Positions 1-7,392 of a stretch of DNA of 55,059 nt are shown piece by piece. Every line of letters begins with the position of its first letter. The first letter of the stretch is position 1. The position numbers and the translations under genes are program-made. Location of the stretch: the NCBI GenBank assembly GCA_021371965.1, contig JAJFVE010000199.1, positions 1-55,059 on the forward strand, given 5' to 3'. The DNA is from Planctomycetaceae bacterium. Lineage in GTDB: Bacteria; Planctomycetota; Phycisphaerae; SM23-33. Below the pieces are notes generated by a model that saw only the letters and a list, made by a program, of their open reading frames with translations, did no database searches and had not been told where the DNA came from.

Positions 1-118
1 CGGACATCCCAGGGTCAAAGCTCGTTTGACAGCTCGCCTGGGCTTTTCGCAGCCTACCACGTCCTTCATCGCCTCATCACGCCTAGACATCCACCATGCA
101 CCCTTAGTAGCTTGATCA
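1..118 (-). rRNA. 23S ribosomal RNA, 5' end (partial)
   Basis: The reverse complement of this edge matches the conserved 5' end of bacterial 23S rRNA: the CAAGCTACTAAGGGTGCATG segment, then GTGGATG and GATGAAGGACGTG. The mature 5' end is placed near 118 by alignment from memory with the E. coli start. The rest of the gene lies off the left edge. It is read on the minus strand downstream of tRNA-Ile and tRNA-Ala. Confidence 0.95.
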
Positions 119-635
119 CATTTGCCACGGGCCCATGCCCACAGCCAATGTCCCAAGCTCGCCGGGCACATCGAGATCTTCGATGAACCTATGCAAGATC
201 TACTATTACCCTATTTACTTTTCAAGAAACCGTTTTACCGCTCGCGTCCGGCCAGCCCTATCGGCTCACCAGACAACACTGCACTCGAAAGCTAAATGCT
301 CCCAAGTGCAGAGCACAGCTTTATACGCGATTGCCCCCACCCCGGTCAAGCACCAGTCTAAGATTTTTCGCAAAAAATTATTCCGGAGGCTCAGACACGC
401 GCCAGAGGCTTGATTTTAAGGCCTTTTCGTCGCTTGCCAATCCTGAGCCCGCGACGGTCGGCCTCAAAATTTTTTCTTATCCGACTCGCCAGCCTTTCTA
501 GAATCCCCATTCGTCATGCCGGCTTCTGCAGCTTCTATCATGATACGTTCCGGGGGCGATTGGGTTCTGGTTTTTCGCTGTCCGCTGCATGATTCATCCC
601 TCAGCACGATTCGCCGCAGACGGCCGGAAGTTCGT

Positions 636-714
636 GGGCCACAGAGACACAGAGCCCACGTCGACATGCCACCCTTTATCGATCTTCTCGTCTTTCTCTG
701 TGCCTCTGTGGCCC
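636..714. repeat. CACAGAG inverted-repeat element in rRNA spacer
   Basis: Left arm 636-654 reads GGGCCACAGAGACACAGAG and right arm 695-714 carries CTCTGTGCCTCTGTGGCCC, nearly its reverse complement, around a 40-base loop. Each arm is a tandem pair of an 8-9 base CACAGAG unit. This arm-loop-arm layout recurs in other families in the window, such as those at 862-969 and 40198-40311. It is probably a non-autonomous repeat rather than a gene. Confidence 0.75.
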
Positions 715-754
715 AGTTCCCCAGCACCTGGCCTGAAGGCACTTCGCCGTGGCA

Positions 755-783
755 GTTCTTGTTCGCCTTTGGCGAATAAGAAC
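755..783 (-). other. Stem-loop abutting the 3' end of tRNA-Ala
   Basis: On the minus strand GTTCTT-A-TTCGCC-AAA-GGCGAA-C-AAGAAC folds into a long hairpin and begins at the base after the tRNA discriminator A. A matching hairpin with a different but still paired lower stem follows tRNA-Ile (1057-1085). Both are followed by CTGCCACGGCGAAGTG. It may be a processing signal or a repeat targeted to tRNA 3' ends. It has no T-run, so a terminator is unlikely. Confidence 0.7.
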
Positions 784-856
784 TGGAGACGAGCGGGCTC
801 GAACCGCCAACCCCAGCGTTGCAAACGCTGTGCTCTTCCAATTGAGCTACGTCCCC
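784..856 (-). tRNA. tRNA-Ala (anticodon TGC)
   Basis: The reverse complement folds as a 73-base cloverleaf. The acceptor GGGGACG pairs with CGTCTCC (one G-T), the D arm contains GCTCAATTGG, the anticodon stem CAGCG/CGCTG encloses TTTGCAA (anticodon TGC), and the T arm has GGTTCGAGCCC. The discriminator is A and CCA is not encoded. Together with tRNA-Ile upstream it forms the classic rRNA-spacer tRNA pair, although no 16S gene precedes them here. Confidence 0.96.
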
Positions 857-861
857 GAAAG

Positions 862-969
862 CATTTCCAATTTCCCATCTCCAATTTCCGATTGAAGAAA
901 CGGGGGCGTCCTGCTGTCGAGCTGCCGTGTCAGAGTTCAATTGGAAATTGCCAATTGGAAATTGGCAAT
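862..969. repeat. Paired ATTTCCA inverted repeat between the two tRNAs
   Basis: Left arm 862-894 is made of ATTTCCA-like heptamers and right arm 938-969 is the approximate reverse complement (AATTGGAAATTGCCAATTGG). The loop is about 43 bases and GC-rich. The same element occurs as a pair at 6301-6414 and as a single arm at 43750-43782. The AT-rich 7-base periodicity contrasts sharply with the GC-rich chromosome. Confidence 0.85.
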
Positions 970-1056
970 CACACGGGCTTGCCAAGGCGTAGTTCGCCGC
1001 AGCGCGGGCACGATGAATCGGCCCGGCTTCGTGCGTAAGCGCACTTCGCCGTGGCA

Positions 1057-1085
1057 GTCTTCATTCGCCTGCGGCGAACGAAGAC
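1057..1085 (-). other. Stem-loop abutting the 3' end of tRNA-Ile
   Basis: On the minus strand GTCTTC-G-TTCGCC-GCA-GGCGAA-T-GAAGAC forms a hairpin starting immediately after the tRNA discriminator base. Compared with the element after tRNA-Ala the upper stem is identical, while the lower stem differs on both sides and still pairs. The downstream sequence CTGCCACGGCGAAGTG is also shared. Confidence 0.7.
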
Positions 1086-1159
1086 TGGGCCTGGTTGGAG
1101 TCGAACCAACGACCTTGCCCTTATCAGGGGCACGCTCTAACCAACTGAGCTACAAGCCC
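1086..1159 (-). tRNA. tRNA-Ile (anticodon GAT)
   Basis: The reverse complement is a 74-base cloverleaf: acceptor GGGCTTG against CAGGCCC (one mismatch position), D arm GCTCAGTTGGTTAGAGC, anticodon loop CTGATAA (GAT), T arm GGTTCGACTCC, discriminator A, CCA not encoded. It is the first gene of the minus-strand rRNA transcript seen here. Only about 390 bases separate it from the oppositely oriented gene at 1552, too little for a 16S gene. Confidence 0.96.
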
Positions 1160-1314
1160 GTATGGCCGCTGCGACGCATGCCTCTTGCACGCAGCGACAA
1201 TCTTTGCGGCACGGGCGATACGCCCATGCCACATCACATCGGTTTCCTGGAGTTTTCAAACAACGCTCAGGCCGATCCAATCGATCAGTCTCCCACTCAA
1301 GGGTCGGATATTTT

Positions 1315-1342
1315 ATCTTACCGCTTCAATCAATCAAGTCAA
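1315..1342 (-). promoter_or_regulatory. Candidate sigma70 promoter of the tRNA-23S operon
   Basis: Reading the minus strand, TTGACT (1337-1342) is followed after 16 bases by TAAGAT (1315-1320), then AAAATATCC. It lies about 155 bases upstream of tRNA-Ile in an otherwise gene-free, locally AT-rich stretch. A local promoter is expected because no 16S gene sits upstream to drive the operon. Confidence 0.5.
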
Positions 1343-1357
1343 GATATTGCGGATTTG

Positions 1358-1412
1358 CGTTTTCTTCCCTGACGCTTAAAACTCGCGGGGCAAGCCCCGC
1401 CGCTGACATTCG
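1358..1412. repeat. GGGGCAAGCCCC palindromic repeat, copy 1
   Basis: The segment TTCTTCCCTGA followed by CGCGGGGCAAGCCCCGC is repeated with changes at 14866-14913. Its core is a perfect palindrome around GGGGC-AA-GCCCC. It lies between the rRNA promoter and the promoter of the epimerase gene. It could form a hairpin on either strand. Confidence 0.65.
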
Positions 1413-1458
1413 TTCCTGAAGCGCCTGCGCATTTCCACACTCCCAAAGGTGAAATCTG

Positions 1459-1487
1459 CTGACCGCCGCCCCATCAGCCTATATACT
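1459..1487 (+). promoter_or_regulatory. Candidate promoter of the epimerase gene
   Basis: CTGACC and TATACT are 17 bases apart, with the -10 about 65 bases before the ATG at 1552. The -35 matches the consensus only in part, so this rests mainly on the -10 and its position. Confidence 0.4.
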
Positions 1488-1551
1488 TTATCCCTCAAGC
1501 CGCGGGTTTTGGCGCGGCTGTGTCCTTGCGGCGAAAAACATGGAGAGTGCG

Positions 1552-2496
1552 ATGGCGAAGTATCTGGTCACCGGCGGTGCGGGGTTTATCGGGTGCAACT
1601 TGACGCGGTACCTTCTGGCTCGCGGTCACAAGGTCGTCGTTCTGGACAGCTTCATCACCGGCAAGCGCGAGAACCTCACCGAGATCGCCGACCGGATCGA
1701 CCTGGTCGAGGGCGACATCCGCGACCGCTCCGCCGTCGACAAAGCCGTCGCCGGCTGTGCGGCGATCTTCCACGAGGCGGCACTGGGCTCGGTGCCCCGC
1801 AGCATCGACGATCCCTGCACCAGCCATGACATCAACGTCAATGGGACGATCACGGTCCTTGAGGGCGCCCGCGCCGCCGGCGTCAAGCGCGTCGTCTTCG
1901 CCGCCAGCAGCAGCGCCTACGGCGACCAGAAGGAATCGCCCAAGCACGAGGGCATGGTGCCCCTGCCGATCAGCCCCTACGCATCGAGCAAGGTCTCCTG
2001 CGAAGTCTACATGCGGGCGTACGCGGCCGCGTATGGCATGGAGACGCTGTGCCTGCGGTACTTCAACGTCTTCGGCCCGTACCAAGACCCCTTCAGCACA
2101 TACGCGGCCGTCATCCCGGCGTTCGTCTCGTGCCTGCTCAAAGGCCAGAAGCCCACGGTCTTTGGCGACGGCGAGCAGAGCCGCGACTTCTGCTTCATCG
2201 AGAACGTTTGCGACGCCAACTACCGCGCCGCCACGGTGCCCGGCGTTGTCTGCGACGGCCGGGCCATGAATATCGCCTGCAACCGCAGCACGAGCCTCAA
2301 CCAGATCCTCGACCAGCTCGGCACGCTGCTGAACATCAAAGCCAAGGCCACCTACGCCCCCGCCCGCACCGGCGACATCAAGCACTCGCTGGCCGACGTC
2401 AAACTCGCCGAAAAGACCATCGGATACAAACCCAAGATCTACTTCGAAGAAGGCCTGGCCAAAGCCATCGAGTGGTACAAGGCGAATCTGGCCTGA
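1552..2496 (+). CDS. NAD-dependent sugar-nucleotide epimerase (UDP-GlcNAc 4-epimerase-like)
   Basis: This is an extended short-chain dehydrogenase/reductase that should invert C4 of a UDP-hexose or UDP-N-acetylhexosamine in the cytoplasm. The Rossmann motif GGAGFIG lies at residues 8-14. Catalytic Ser is in ASSSAYG (about residue 124) and Tyr143/Lys147 are in the YASSK motif. The segment LRYFNVFGPYQDP followed by YAAVIP is typical of the WbpP/UDP-GlcNAc epimerase subgroup. Length (314 aa) is normal. The second ATG (1552) is chosen because GGAGAG lies five bases upstream; an in-frame ATG at 1540 is possible. The sugar transferase at 5703 suggests a role in surface polysaccharide precursors, but it is 3 kb away and substrate is uncertain. 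Confidence 0.9.
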   Translation: MAKYLVTGGAGFIGCNLTRYLLARGHKVVVLDSFITGKRENLTEIADRIDLVEGDIRDRSAVDKAVAGCAAIFHEAALGSVPRSIDDPCTSHDINVNGTITVLEGARAAGVKRVVFAASSSAYGDQKESPKHEGMVPLPISPYASSKVSCEVYMRAYAAAYGMETLCLRYFNVFGPYQDPFSTYAAVIPAFVSCLLKGQKPTVFGDGEQSRDFCFIENVCDANYRAATVPGVVCDGRAMNIACNRSTSLNQILDQLGTLLNIKAKATYAPARTGDIKHSLADVKLAEKTIGYKPKIYFEEGLAKAIEWYKANLA

Positions 2497-3127
2497 CTAG
2501 CCAAAGGCAATTTGATTGAGGGACCGGGCAGGACATCGCGGTGGCATCGCAAAGTGGTGCAGGCTTCCCCACTATTGCACTTTGTTGTACTTTTCACAGC
2601 GGTCTCGGGGAAGGCGTGCCCTCCATCGACACCCACTCAACCCGGCAATTATCACATAAGTAATTTCTTACCAATGATTTACAGAATACATCGTGGTCGC
2701 GGTCGGTGTGTCCAAAATCTCACGCTGCAGACAAGGCCCTCGAACGATCCCGCCTGTCCTCTTCCCATTGAACAGTCTCTCAGGCACAACGCACATGGGG
2801 CACGCACAACGGAGTTGTGCGTGGCACCCGGGCACGGTCCTCATACTTACCCAGGCCACCCGCCCACCCGCCAACGCTCAACGAAACAACTTCCGTCGTC
2901 TTTTGCGTCCGGTCGGCCGTGCCGACGAAGATATCGCAGGCGCGATTACGGCGCTACGTGACATGATGCACTGAACCCTGCCGCCACAATGCGGCCTGTT
3001 CGGCGAGTCGAACGATGGCGCTGCGCGCAGGCGCAATCGTTGCGTCGGTGTAGAACTTCCTTCTTGTCTTCTTGGATTTCCGCATACCTAACCGGTAGGA
3101 TTGCAGCCACCTTTCGGGAGAACTGCG
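2497..3127. other. Gene-poor stretch with one palindromic repeat
   Basis: No frame in these 630 bases has recognisable protein features. At 2797-2829 sits GGGCACGCACAACGG-AGTTGTGCGTGGCACCC, a palindromic repeat found again at 8081-8111, 8193-8225 and 33541-33573. The portion at 2640-2700 is locally AT-rich but I see no clear promoter. Confidence 0.6.
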
Positions 3128-3709
3128 ATGAAGACGATGGTGATTGCAGTGGTTGTCAGTCTGGCTGTCGCTATTGCAGCATTCTTGTGGTGGAAGTTCA
3201 GGAATCGCCAGACGCGCCAACCTGCATCCAACACCAGTGGCGCCGCTGAGAGCCAGCCGCTCATGGAGATGCGGGAAGAACTGCTTCGTGGACCCGCCGC
3301 CAAGTTCGGTATCCCTCCAACACCCAGCGGTGCATGGGGATGCTTGATGGACATGGGTAATTCTCGGGGGTTCGCTACGCTCGTGTCGCTCGCTGACGGC
3401 ACCACCAGCCTCTACCTTAGCACTGGCGGAGGTTACATTGGCGGTGGAGGACATGAGCCTGTGGCAGCAGCAACCAAGACTTTCATACAAATGGCTGGCA
3501 GTCTCACGACAAAGATGACGAGAACGGCCAAATTCCCGACGCCGCAGCAGGGCCGAGTCCGATTCTACGTGCTCGTTAACGATGGTGTATTCACAGTAGA
3601 AGCGGATGAAAATGACCTTGGATACGGTAGACATGAACTGTCCCCTCTGTTTCATGCAGGGCATGAAGTAATCACTCAATTCAGGATGGTGTCCGAGAAA
3701 ACGCATTGA
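3128..3709 (+). CDS. Hypothetical membrane-anchored protein
   Basis: I do not recognise this 193-residue protein. Residues 4-22 form one hydrophobic segment followed by WWKFRNR, consistent with a signal anchor leaving the rest outside the cytoplasm. The C-terminal part includes a glycine-rich loop (STGGGYIGGGG) and alternating beta-like segments. ATG 3128 follows CGGGAG at a 7-base spacing, which supports the start. It stands alone between two repeat-bearing intergenic regions. GC content is somewhat lower than in neighbouring genes, which could mean recent acquisition. Confidence 0.7.
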   Translation: MKTMVIAVVVSLAVAIAAFLWWKFRNRQTRQPASNTSGAAESQPLMEMREELLRGPAAKFGIPPTPSGAWGCLMDMGNSRGFATLVSLADGTTSLYLSTGGGYIGGGGHEPVAAATKTFIQMAGSLTTKMTRTAKFPTPQQGRVRFYVLVNDGVFTVEADENDLGYGRHELSPLFHAGHEVITQFRMVSEKTH

Positions 3710-3867
3710 TTCCTCTGTCGGGCGGAGCCGCGTGCGGATGATTTCTGCCGCGAGTCGGGCATGTTCTTCCACCGGTATCGCTGGTCCGTCAGATTCAGAG
3801 AGAAGCTAGCTGCCAATCAGTCCCCGGTGGCGACGGGCGCAGTGGTAGAGGCGGGACGGGCAGGAAG

Positions 3868-3963
3868 CAAATACTCTTTGCGTCCTTTGCGTGCTTTGCG
3901 GTTAAATTGATCGCATGATCAAGCGGCTGATCGACATTGTCCTGTCCCTGATCGCGCTGGCGG
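3868..3963 (+). repeat. Upstream copy of a 96-bp direct repeat (sugar-transferase 5' end)
   Basis: Positions 3868-3963 match 5656-5751 with three mismatches that I can see. The matched unit contains the CTTTGCG 3x9-base repeat arm, the leader, and the first 16 codons of the sugar transferase gene. The two copies are 1788 bases apart and bracket the whole gene at 4096-5571. Confidence 0.9.
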
Positions 3964-4019
3964 GGATAAACCCCTTTGCCCTCCTTCGAGTACTTCAAGT
4001 GCCAGTCAGTCAAAAGTGA
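3915..4019 (+). pseudogene. Truncated sugar transferase remnant (5' fragment)
   Basis: The ATG at 3915 opens a frame whose first 16 residues (MIKRLIDIVLSLIALA) match the start of the sugar transferase at 5703. The match then breaks at 3963 and the frame ends at TGA 4017-4019, after 34 codons. Only the first membrane segment survives. It is best read as a leftover of a partial duplication or of an insertion that rebuilt the junction. Translation is possible but no function is suggested. Confidence 0.75.
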
Positions 4020-4095
4020 CGAAGAGCCTATTTGTTGGGCCGGCGTGGGCATCGTCTGGTTATAAATATGAGGGGCTTGCGGAAAGGGTCCGGCG

Positions 4096-5571
4096 ATGGC
4101 GGCTAGGGCACAGGCGCACGGAACAATGGCGGCAGCGGGAGTGCTGGCAGTTCTGATGGCCGTAACCGGGCCGGGGGGACCGGCAGGGGCCGGGGAACGG
4201 GCGCGGGGCGATGTCAGCGGGCCATCGAGCGCCGGTGCGAAGGCGGCCGCGGACTTCGACGCCTTGGCGGCCGACGTCGCCGGCGGGCGCTATGCCGCGC
4301 TGGGGAGGGTAGCCAAACTCACCGACGAGCAGAAAGCTGTGCTGGCCCGTGCCCTGTCCCAGCTCAAGACCGGGGCGGCCGACCTGCTGGAGGGCCAGAC
4401 GCCGGCGCAGCGCGAGGCGCAAATCGAGGACCAGTATGCCCGCGCTCGCCAGAGCGGCGATGCGGCCGCCATGACGAAGATCATGACGCGCCGCACGGAG
4501 CTGCGGGGCAAGCTGCGGGATTGGGCCGACCGCTGCGAGCGGGACGTGCTGTCGGCCCTGAGCGACGCCCAGCGGGAGGCCTGGTTCGCCGAGGCGCTGT
4601 TTGTCGAGGTGATGGCGGAGTTGAAGGATGTGCCCGCCGACGCGGCCGACGAGATCCGCCTGCAGTGTGCGGGCAAGGCCGGCGAGTATGCCGCGGCCGC
4701 CGCGCCGGCAGCGCGGGCGGCGCTGGTCCGGGGCGTGCGACAAGAGGCGGTAAACAGCGTGCTGACGACGGACCGCCAGAGGCAGCAGGCCATGGAGGCG
4801 CGGCTGAAGCGAGAGGAATCGGCCCGTGCTGCGCAGAGGGCCCGTGACATCGCCGAGGCCCTGCGCGAGGCGCAGGCGGCGATCGCGGCAGCCGACAAGG
4901 ACGGCAGGGGCAAGAGCATTCAACCGGCCAAGGCACGAGCGGCCGCTCCGGCCAGCCGAGCCGAGGCCGTCGTGCGGGCGGCGATGAACCCCGACGCCGC
5001 GGCGCTGGCCGACTGGACCGACCAGACCTTTTCCTGGACGCACCCGGAGGCCTCGGGGCGGGTGTTCTGCTACGTGACCCACGCCCGCGGGTACGAGAGC
5101 TATCTGGCGACGTATTCGCCCGGCGGCGACGGCGCTTCGCAGCCCGCGCCGCCGGCGCGCCCGGGCATGTTCGTGGCGTTCGTGCTGATCAAGGGCGGGA
5201 ACCTGGACGCCCAGGGCCAGCCGCTTTCGCAAGCGGCGTACCGCCGGGGCAAGAGCGGACCGGCCAAGTGGGACGGGTATGTCGTGGTGGAGGGGGGGAC
5301 GGCCCACATGACCAGCACTTTCCGCTTCGAGGGCGGCGACGTGCAGGTGCCGACGCAATCGCCCAGTTCCGTGGCGTGGCTGAGCTGGACCTCCTGGCAC
5401 CACGACTGCGTGCTGGTCCGCCTGGAACTGCCGCACCCGGAGGCGTACGTCCACGTGCGGGCCGGCGGGCTGCAGAAACGGATCCGCATAAACCTCATCC
5501 CGCCCGAAATCGAGGACAAGCTCCAGAAACAAGCCAAAGACAACCCCCCGAAGGTTCACGGAAGGAACTGA
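4096..5571 (+). CDS. Hypothetical exported protein, helical N-terminal half and beta-rich C-terminal domain
   Basis: This 491-residue protein has no family I recognise. The first about 35 residues contain a hydrophobic run ending near PAGAGE, resembling a signal peptide. Residues about 40-290 are strongly helical and charged, rich in Ala, Arg, Glu and Gln, likely coiled coil. Residues about 300-470 look beta-rich with many aromatics (FSWTHPEASGRVF, SSVAWLSWTSWHHD). Start 4096 follows GGAAAGGG at 7 bases; ATG 4126 is an alternative. The gene is enclosed by the two copies of the 96-bp repeat, so it may have arrived with that rearrangement. Confidence 0.75.
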   Translation: MAARAQAHGTMAAAGVLAVLMAVTGPGGPAGAGERARGDVSGPSSAGAKAAADFDALAADVAGGRYAALGRVAKLTDEQKAVLARALSQLKTGAADLLEGQTPAQREAQIEDQYARARQSGDAAAMTKIMTRRTELRGKLRDWADRCERDVLSALSDAQREAWFAEALFVEVMAELKDVPADAADEIRLQCAGKAGEYAAAAAPAARAALVRGVRQEAVNSVLTTDRQRQQAMEARLKREESARAAQRARDIAEALREAQAAIAAADKDGRGKSIQPAKARAAAPASRAEAVVRAAMNPDAAALADWTDQTFSWTHPEASGRVFCYVTHARGYESYLATYSPGGDGASQPAPPARPGMFVAFVLIKGGNLDAQGQPLSQAAYRRGKSGPAKWDGYVVVEGGTAHMTSTFRFEGGDVQVPTQSPSSVAWLSWTSWHHDCVLVRLELPHPEAYVHVRAGGLQKRIRINLIPPEIEDKLQKQAKDNPPKVHGRN

Positions 5572-5655
5572 ACCGCCAGGGTCTGCAGGTCATCGCGTCA
5601 AGGGTCAGAATCGTGGCGGGACCCTGTATCAACGTCTCTGGGGATGTCAACCGTC

Positions 5656-5751
5656 CAAATACTCTTTGCGTCCTTTGCGTCCTTTGCGGTTAAATTGATC
5701 GCATGATCAAGCGGCTGATCGACATTATCCTTTCCCTGATCGCGCTGGCGG
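5656..5751 (+). repeat. Downstream copy of the 96-bp direct repeat
   Basis: This copy overlaps the promoter-proximal part of the intact sugar transferase gene and carries the CTTTGCG repeat arm at 5663-5692. See the copy at 3868-3963. Confidence 0.9.
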
Positions 5752-6284
5752 TCCTGGCGATTCCGATGCTTGTCATCGCCGTCGTCATTCGCGCCACGTC
5801 GCGAGGCGCCGCCGTCTTCAAGCAGCAGCGCGTCGGGCTGCGGGGCAGGCTCTTTACGATGCTCAAGTTCCGCACCATGCGCAGCGACGCCGACCCGTAC
5901 GGCCGCTCGCCGCAGTCGGGCGAGGATCCTCGCCTGACGCGCGTGGGCAAGTTCCTGCGAACCACCAGCCTGGACGAATTGCCGCAGCTTCTCAATGTGC
6001 TGGCCGGGCAGATGAGCCTGGTGGGCCCGCGGCCGCTGTACCAGGTGCAGGCGGAAAAATGGAACGCCCGCCAGCGACGCCGGCTCGATGTGCGACCGGG
6101 CCTGACGGGATACGCCCAAGTCTACGGCCGCGGGAACATCACGCACGAAGAGAAAATCGAGCTGGACGTGTACTACGTCGAGAACCGCAGCCTGGCAATG
6201 GACCTCAAGCTGATCATACTGACGCTGTGGCAGACGGTGGCATCCCGCAGCGACATCTACGAGCGCGAAGGCCACGGGGGCTGA
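5703..6284 (+). CDS. Bacterial sugar transferase (initiating phosphoglycosyl transferase)
   Basis: The protein transfers a sugar-1-phosphate from a UDP-sugar to a polyprenyl phosphate at the inner membrane, the first committed step for a lipid-linked saccharide. The 193-residue length fits the small, single-domain members. A membrane helix lies at residues 8-29. It is followed by the conserved KFRTM, DELPQL (catalytic Asp-Glu), NVLAGQMSLVGPRP and RPGLTGYAQV motifs. It lacks the extra N-terminal helices of WbaP-type enzymes. No Shine-Dalgarno is visible: the start lies 10 bases after a CTTTGCG repeat arm. The epimerase at 1552 could make its substrate. Confidence 0.92.
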   Translation: MIKRLIDIILSLIALAVLAIPMLVIAVVIRATSRGAAVFKQQRVGLRGRLFTMLKFRTMRSDADPYGRSPQSGEDPRLTRVGKFLRTTSLDELPQLLNVLAGQMSLVGPRPLYQVQAEKWNARQRRRLDVRPGLTGYAQVYGRGNITHEEKIELDVYYVENRSLAMDLKLIILTLWQTVASRSDIYEREGHGG

Positions 6285-6300
6285 GGGCGAGCTGCGCCGG

Positions 6301-6414
6301 CATTTCCAATTTCCAATTTACAATTTCCAATTCTTCAGCAGACAGCCCGGCGGCACCCATAGACGCCTGCCACGCATCCTTCAATTGGAAATTCCAAATC
6401 GGAAATTGGAAATG
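6301..6414. repeat. Paired ATTTCCA inverted repeat
   Basis: Left arm 6301-6333 is four heptamers (ATTTCCA, ATTTCCA, ATTTACA, ATTTCCA) and right arm 6382-6414 is its reverse complement with about five differences, with a 48-base loop. It lies between the sugar transferase and the phosphoesterase. The same 33-base arm is at 862-969 and 43750-43782. Confidence 0.88.
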
Positions 6415-6492
6415 TCAAATTGCCATACGCCGGGCGGGCACACTTGTTACAATTCCACTATCCAACCGGATTCTTGGGACGTACAGAGACCA

Positions 6493-7392
6493 ATGACCCA
6501 CCACAAACTCACGCGCCGAAGTTTCCTCAAAGGCGTTTTCGCTGCCGGGGTGGCCAGCGCCATGCCTCAATCGCTGATGGCTCTCGACAGCGGCCCGGCC
6601 GACCTCAACTGCGTGGCCCTGCTGTCGGACCCGCACGTCAACACCGTGCTGTACAAGCGCACCGTCGCCCGAGCTCTGGCTCAGGCGGCGGCCGTGCCGT
6701 CGGGCCCGGCCAACGTAATCCTCGCCGGCGACCTGGCGCTCAACGGGCGGCAGAAAAGCTACGTGTCGCTGGGCGAGGTGCTCGACGCGGCCGACTTGTC
6801 GCGCATGAAGCCGCACCTGATGGTCGGCAACCACGACCGCCACACGCCATTCTTTGAGGGCCTGGGCAAGTACGCCGGCAAGAGCCCCGTCACCGGCCGA
6901 CAGGTCAGCCTGATCGAAACGCCCAACGCCAACTGGCTGCTGCTGGACTCGATGGGCGAGGGCGACCCGCGCGGCTGGAGCGGCTGCTCGCTGGGCCACA
7001 AGCAGATCTCGTGGCTGACGCACACGCTGGACGCGCACAAGGACAAGCCCGCCATTGTCGTGGCGCACCATCACCTCAAGGTGATCAACTGGTCGCGCCG
7101 CCCGGCGCCGCTGGAAGAGTCCGACCAGGTGCTGGGCCTGCTGCTGGCCCGCCCGCAGGTCAAGGCGTACATCAACGGCCACATCCACGTATGGTTCACC
7201 AGCCAGTACCGCGGGCTGCACCTGATCTCGCTGCCGTCGGTGTCGTACACGCTGCCGGTGACCGGCGGGCCGCTGGGATGGGTGCTCGCCCAGGCCAAGG
7301 GCGACTGCCTCGATCTGACGCTCAAGGCCGCCAACACGCGTCGCAAAGACCATAACCAGACCCTGCACCTGCCCTACCGCACATCGGCATGA
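6493..7392 (+). CDS. Tat-exported calcineurin-like metallophosphoesterase
   Basis: This 299-residue protein starts with a twin-arginine signal (TRRSFLKG at residues 7-14, then a hydrophobic stretch ending SLMALD), so a folded, metal-loaded enzyme is expected outside the cytoplasm. The metallophosphoesterase motifs are in order: SDPHVN, AGDLALNG, GNHDRH, VAHHH and NGHIHVW. These supply the ligands of a dinuclear metal site. Substrate is unknown; related folds act on phosphomonoesters, phosphodiesters or nucleotides. TACAAT at 6448-6453 is a candidate -10. The stop overlaps the next start as ATGA, so it is translationally coupled to the HAD gene, another phosphatase-type enzyme. Confidence 0.88.
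   Translation: MTHHKLTRRSFLKGVFAAGVASAMPQSLMALDSGPADLNCVALLSDPHVNTVLYKRTVARALAQAAAVPSGPANVILAGDLALNGRQKSYVSLGEVLDAADLSRMKPHLMVGNHDRHTPFFEGLGKYAGKSPVTGRQVSLIETPNANWLLLDSMGEGDPRGWSGCSLGHKQISWLTHTLDAHKDKPAIVVAHHHLKVINWSRRPAPLEESDQVLGLLLARPQVKAYINGHIHVWFTSQYRGLHLISLPSVSYTLPVTGGPLGWVLAQAKGDCLDLTLKAANTRRKDHNQTLHLPYRTSA

Larger units (their letters stand above)
119..783 (-). other. Internal transcribed spacer between tRNA-Ala and 23S rRNA
   Basis: About 665 bases separate tRNA-Ala from 23S and contain no convincing gene. The open frames here lack recognisable protein features and overlap RNA spacer and repeats. The stretch holds a CACAGAG inverted repeat at 636-714 and the stem-loop at 755-783. The part next to 23S contains short self-complementary pieces such as GATCTTCGATC-like sequence, which may contribute to processing stems, but I cannot define an RNase III site. 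Confidence 0.7.

Noticed and set aside
135..1372. Several open frames in the rRNA-tRNA region on both strands
   Set aside because: They overlap tRNAs, rRNA spacer and repeats. Their products are repeat-derived peptides with no protein features.
1160..1540. Possible 3' end of a 16S rRNA gene upstream of tRNA-Ile
   Set aside because: I looked for the anti-Shine-Dalgarno end (AAAGGAGGTGATCC on this strand) and the preceding conserved helix and found neither.
2512..3772. Frames at 2512-2961 (plus) and 2954-3772 (minus)
   Set aside because: The first crosses a palindromic repeat and has no domain-like sequence. The second is mostly antisense to the membrane-anchored protein at 3128.
4060..5559. 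499-codon minus-strand frame
   Set aside because: Antisense to the hypothetical exported protein. I kept the plus frame because it has a Shine-Dalgarno, a signal-peptide-like start and domain-like composition.
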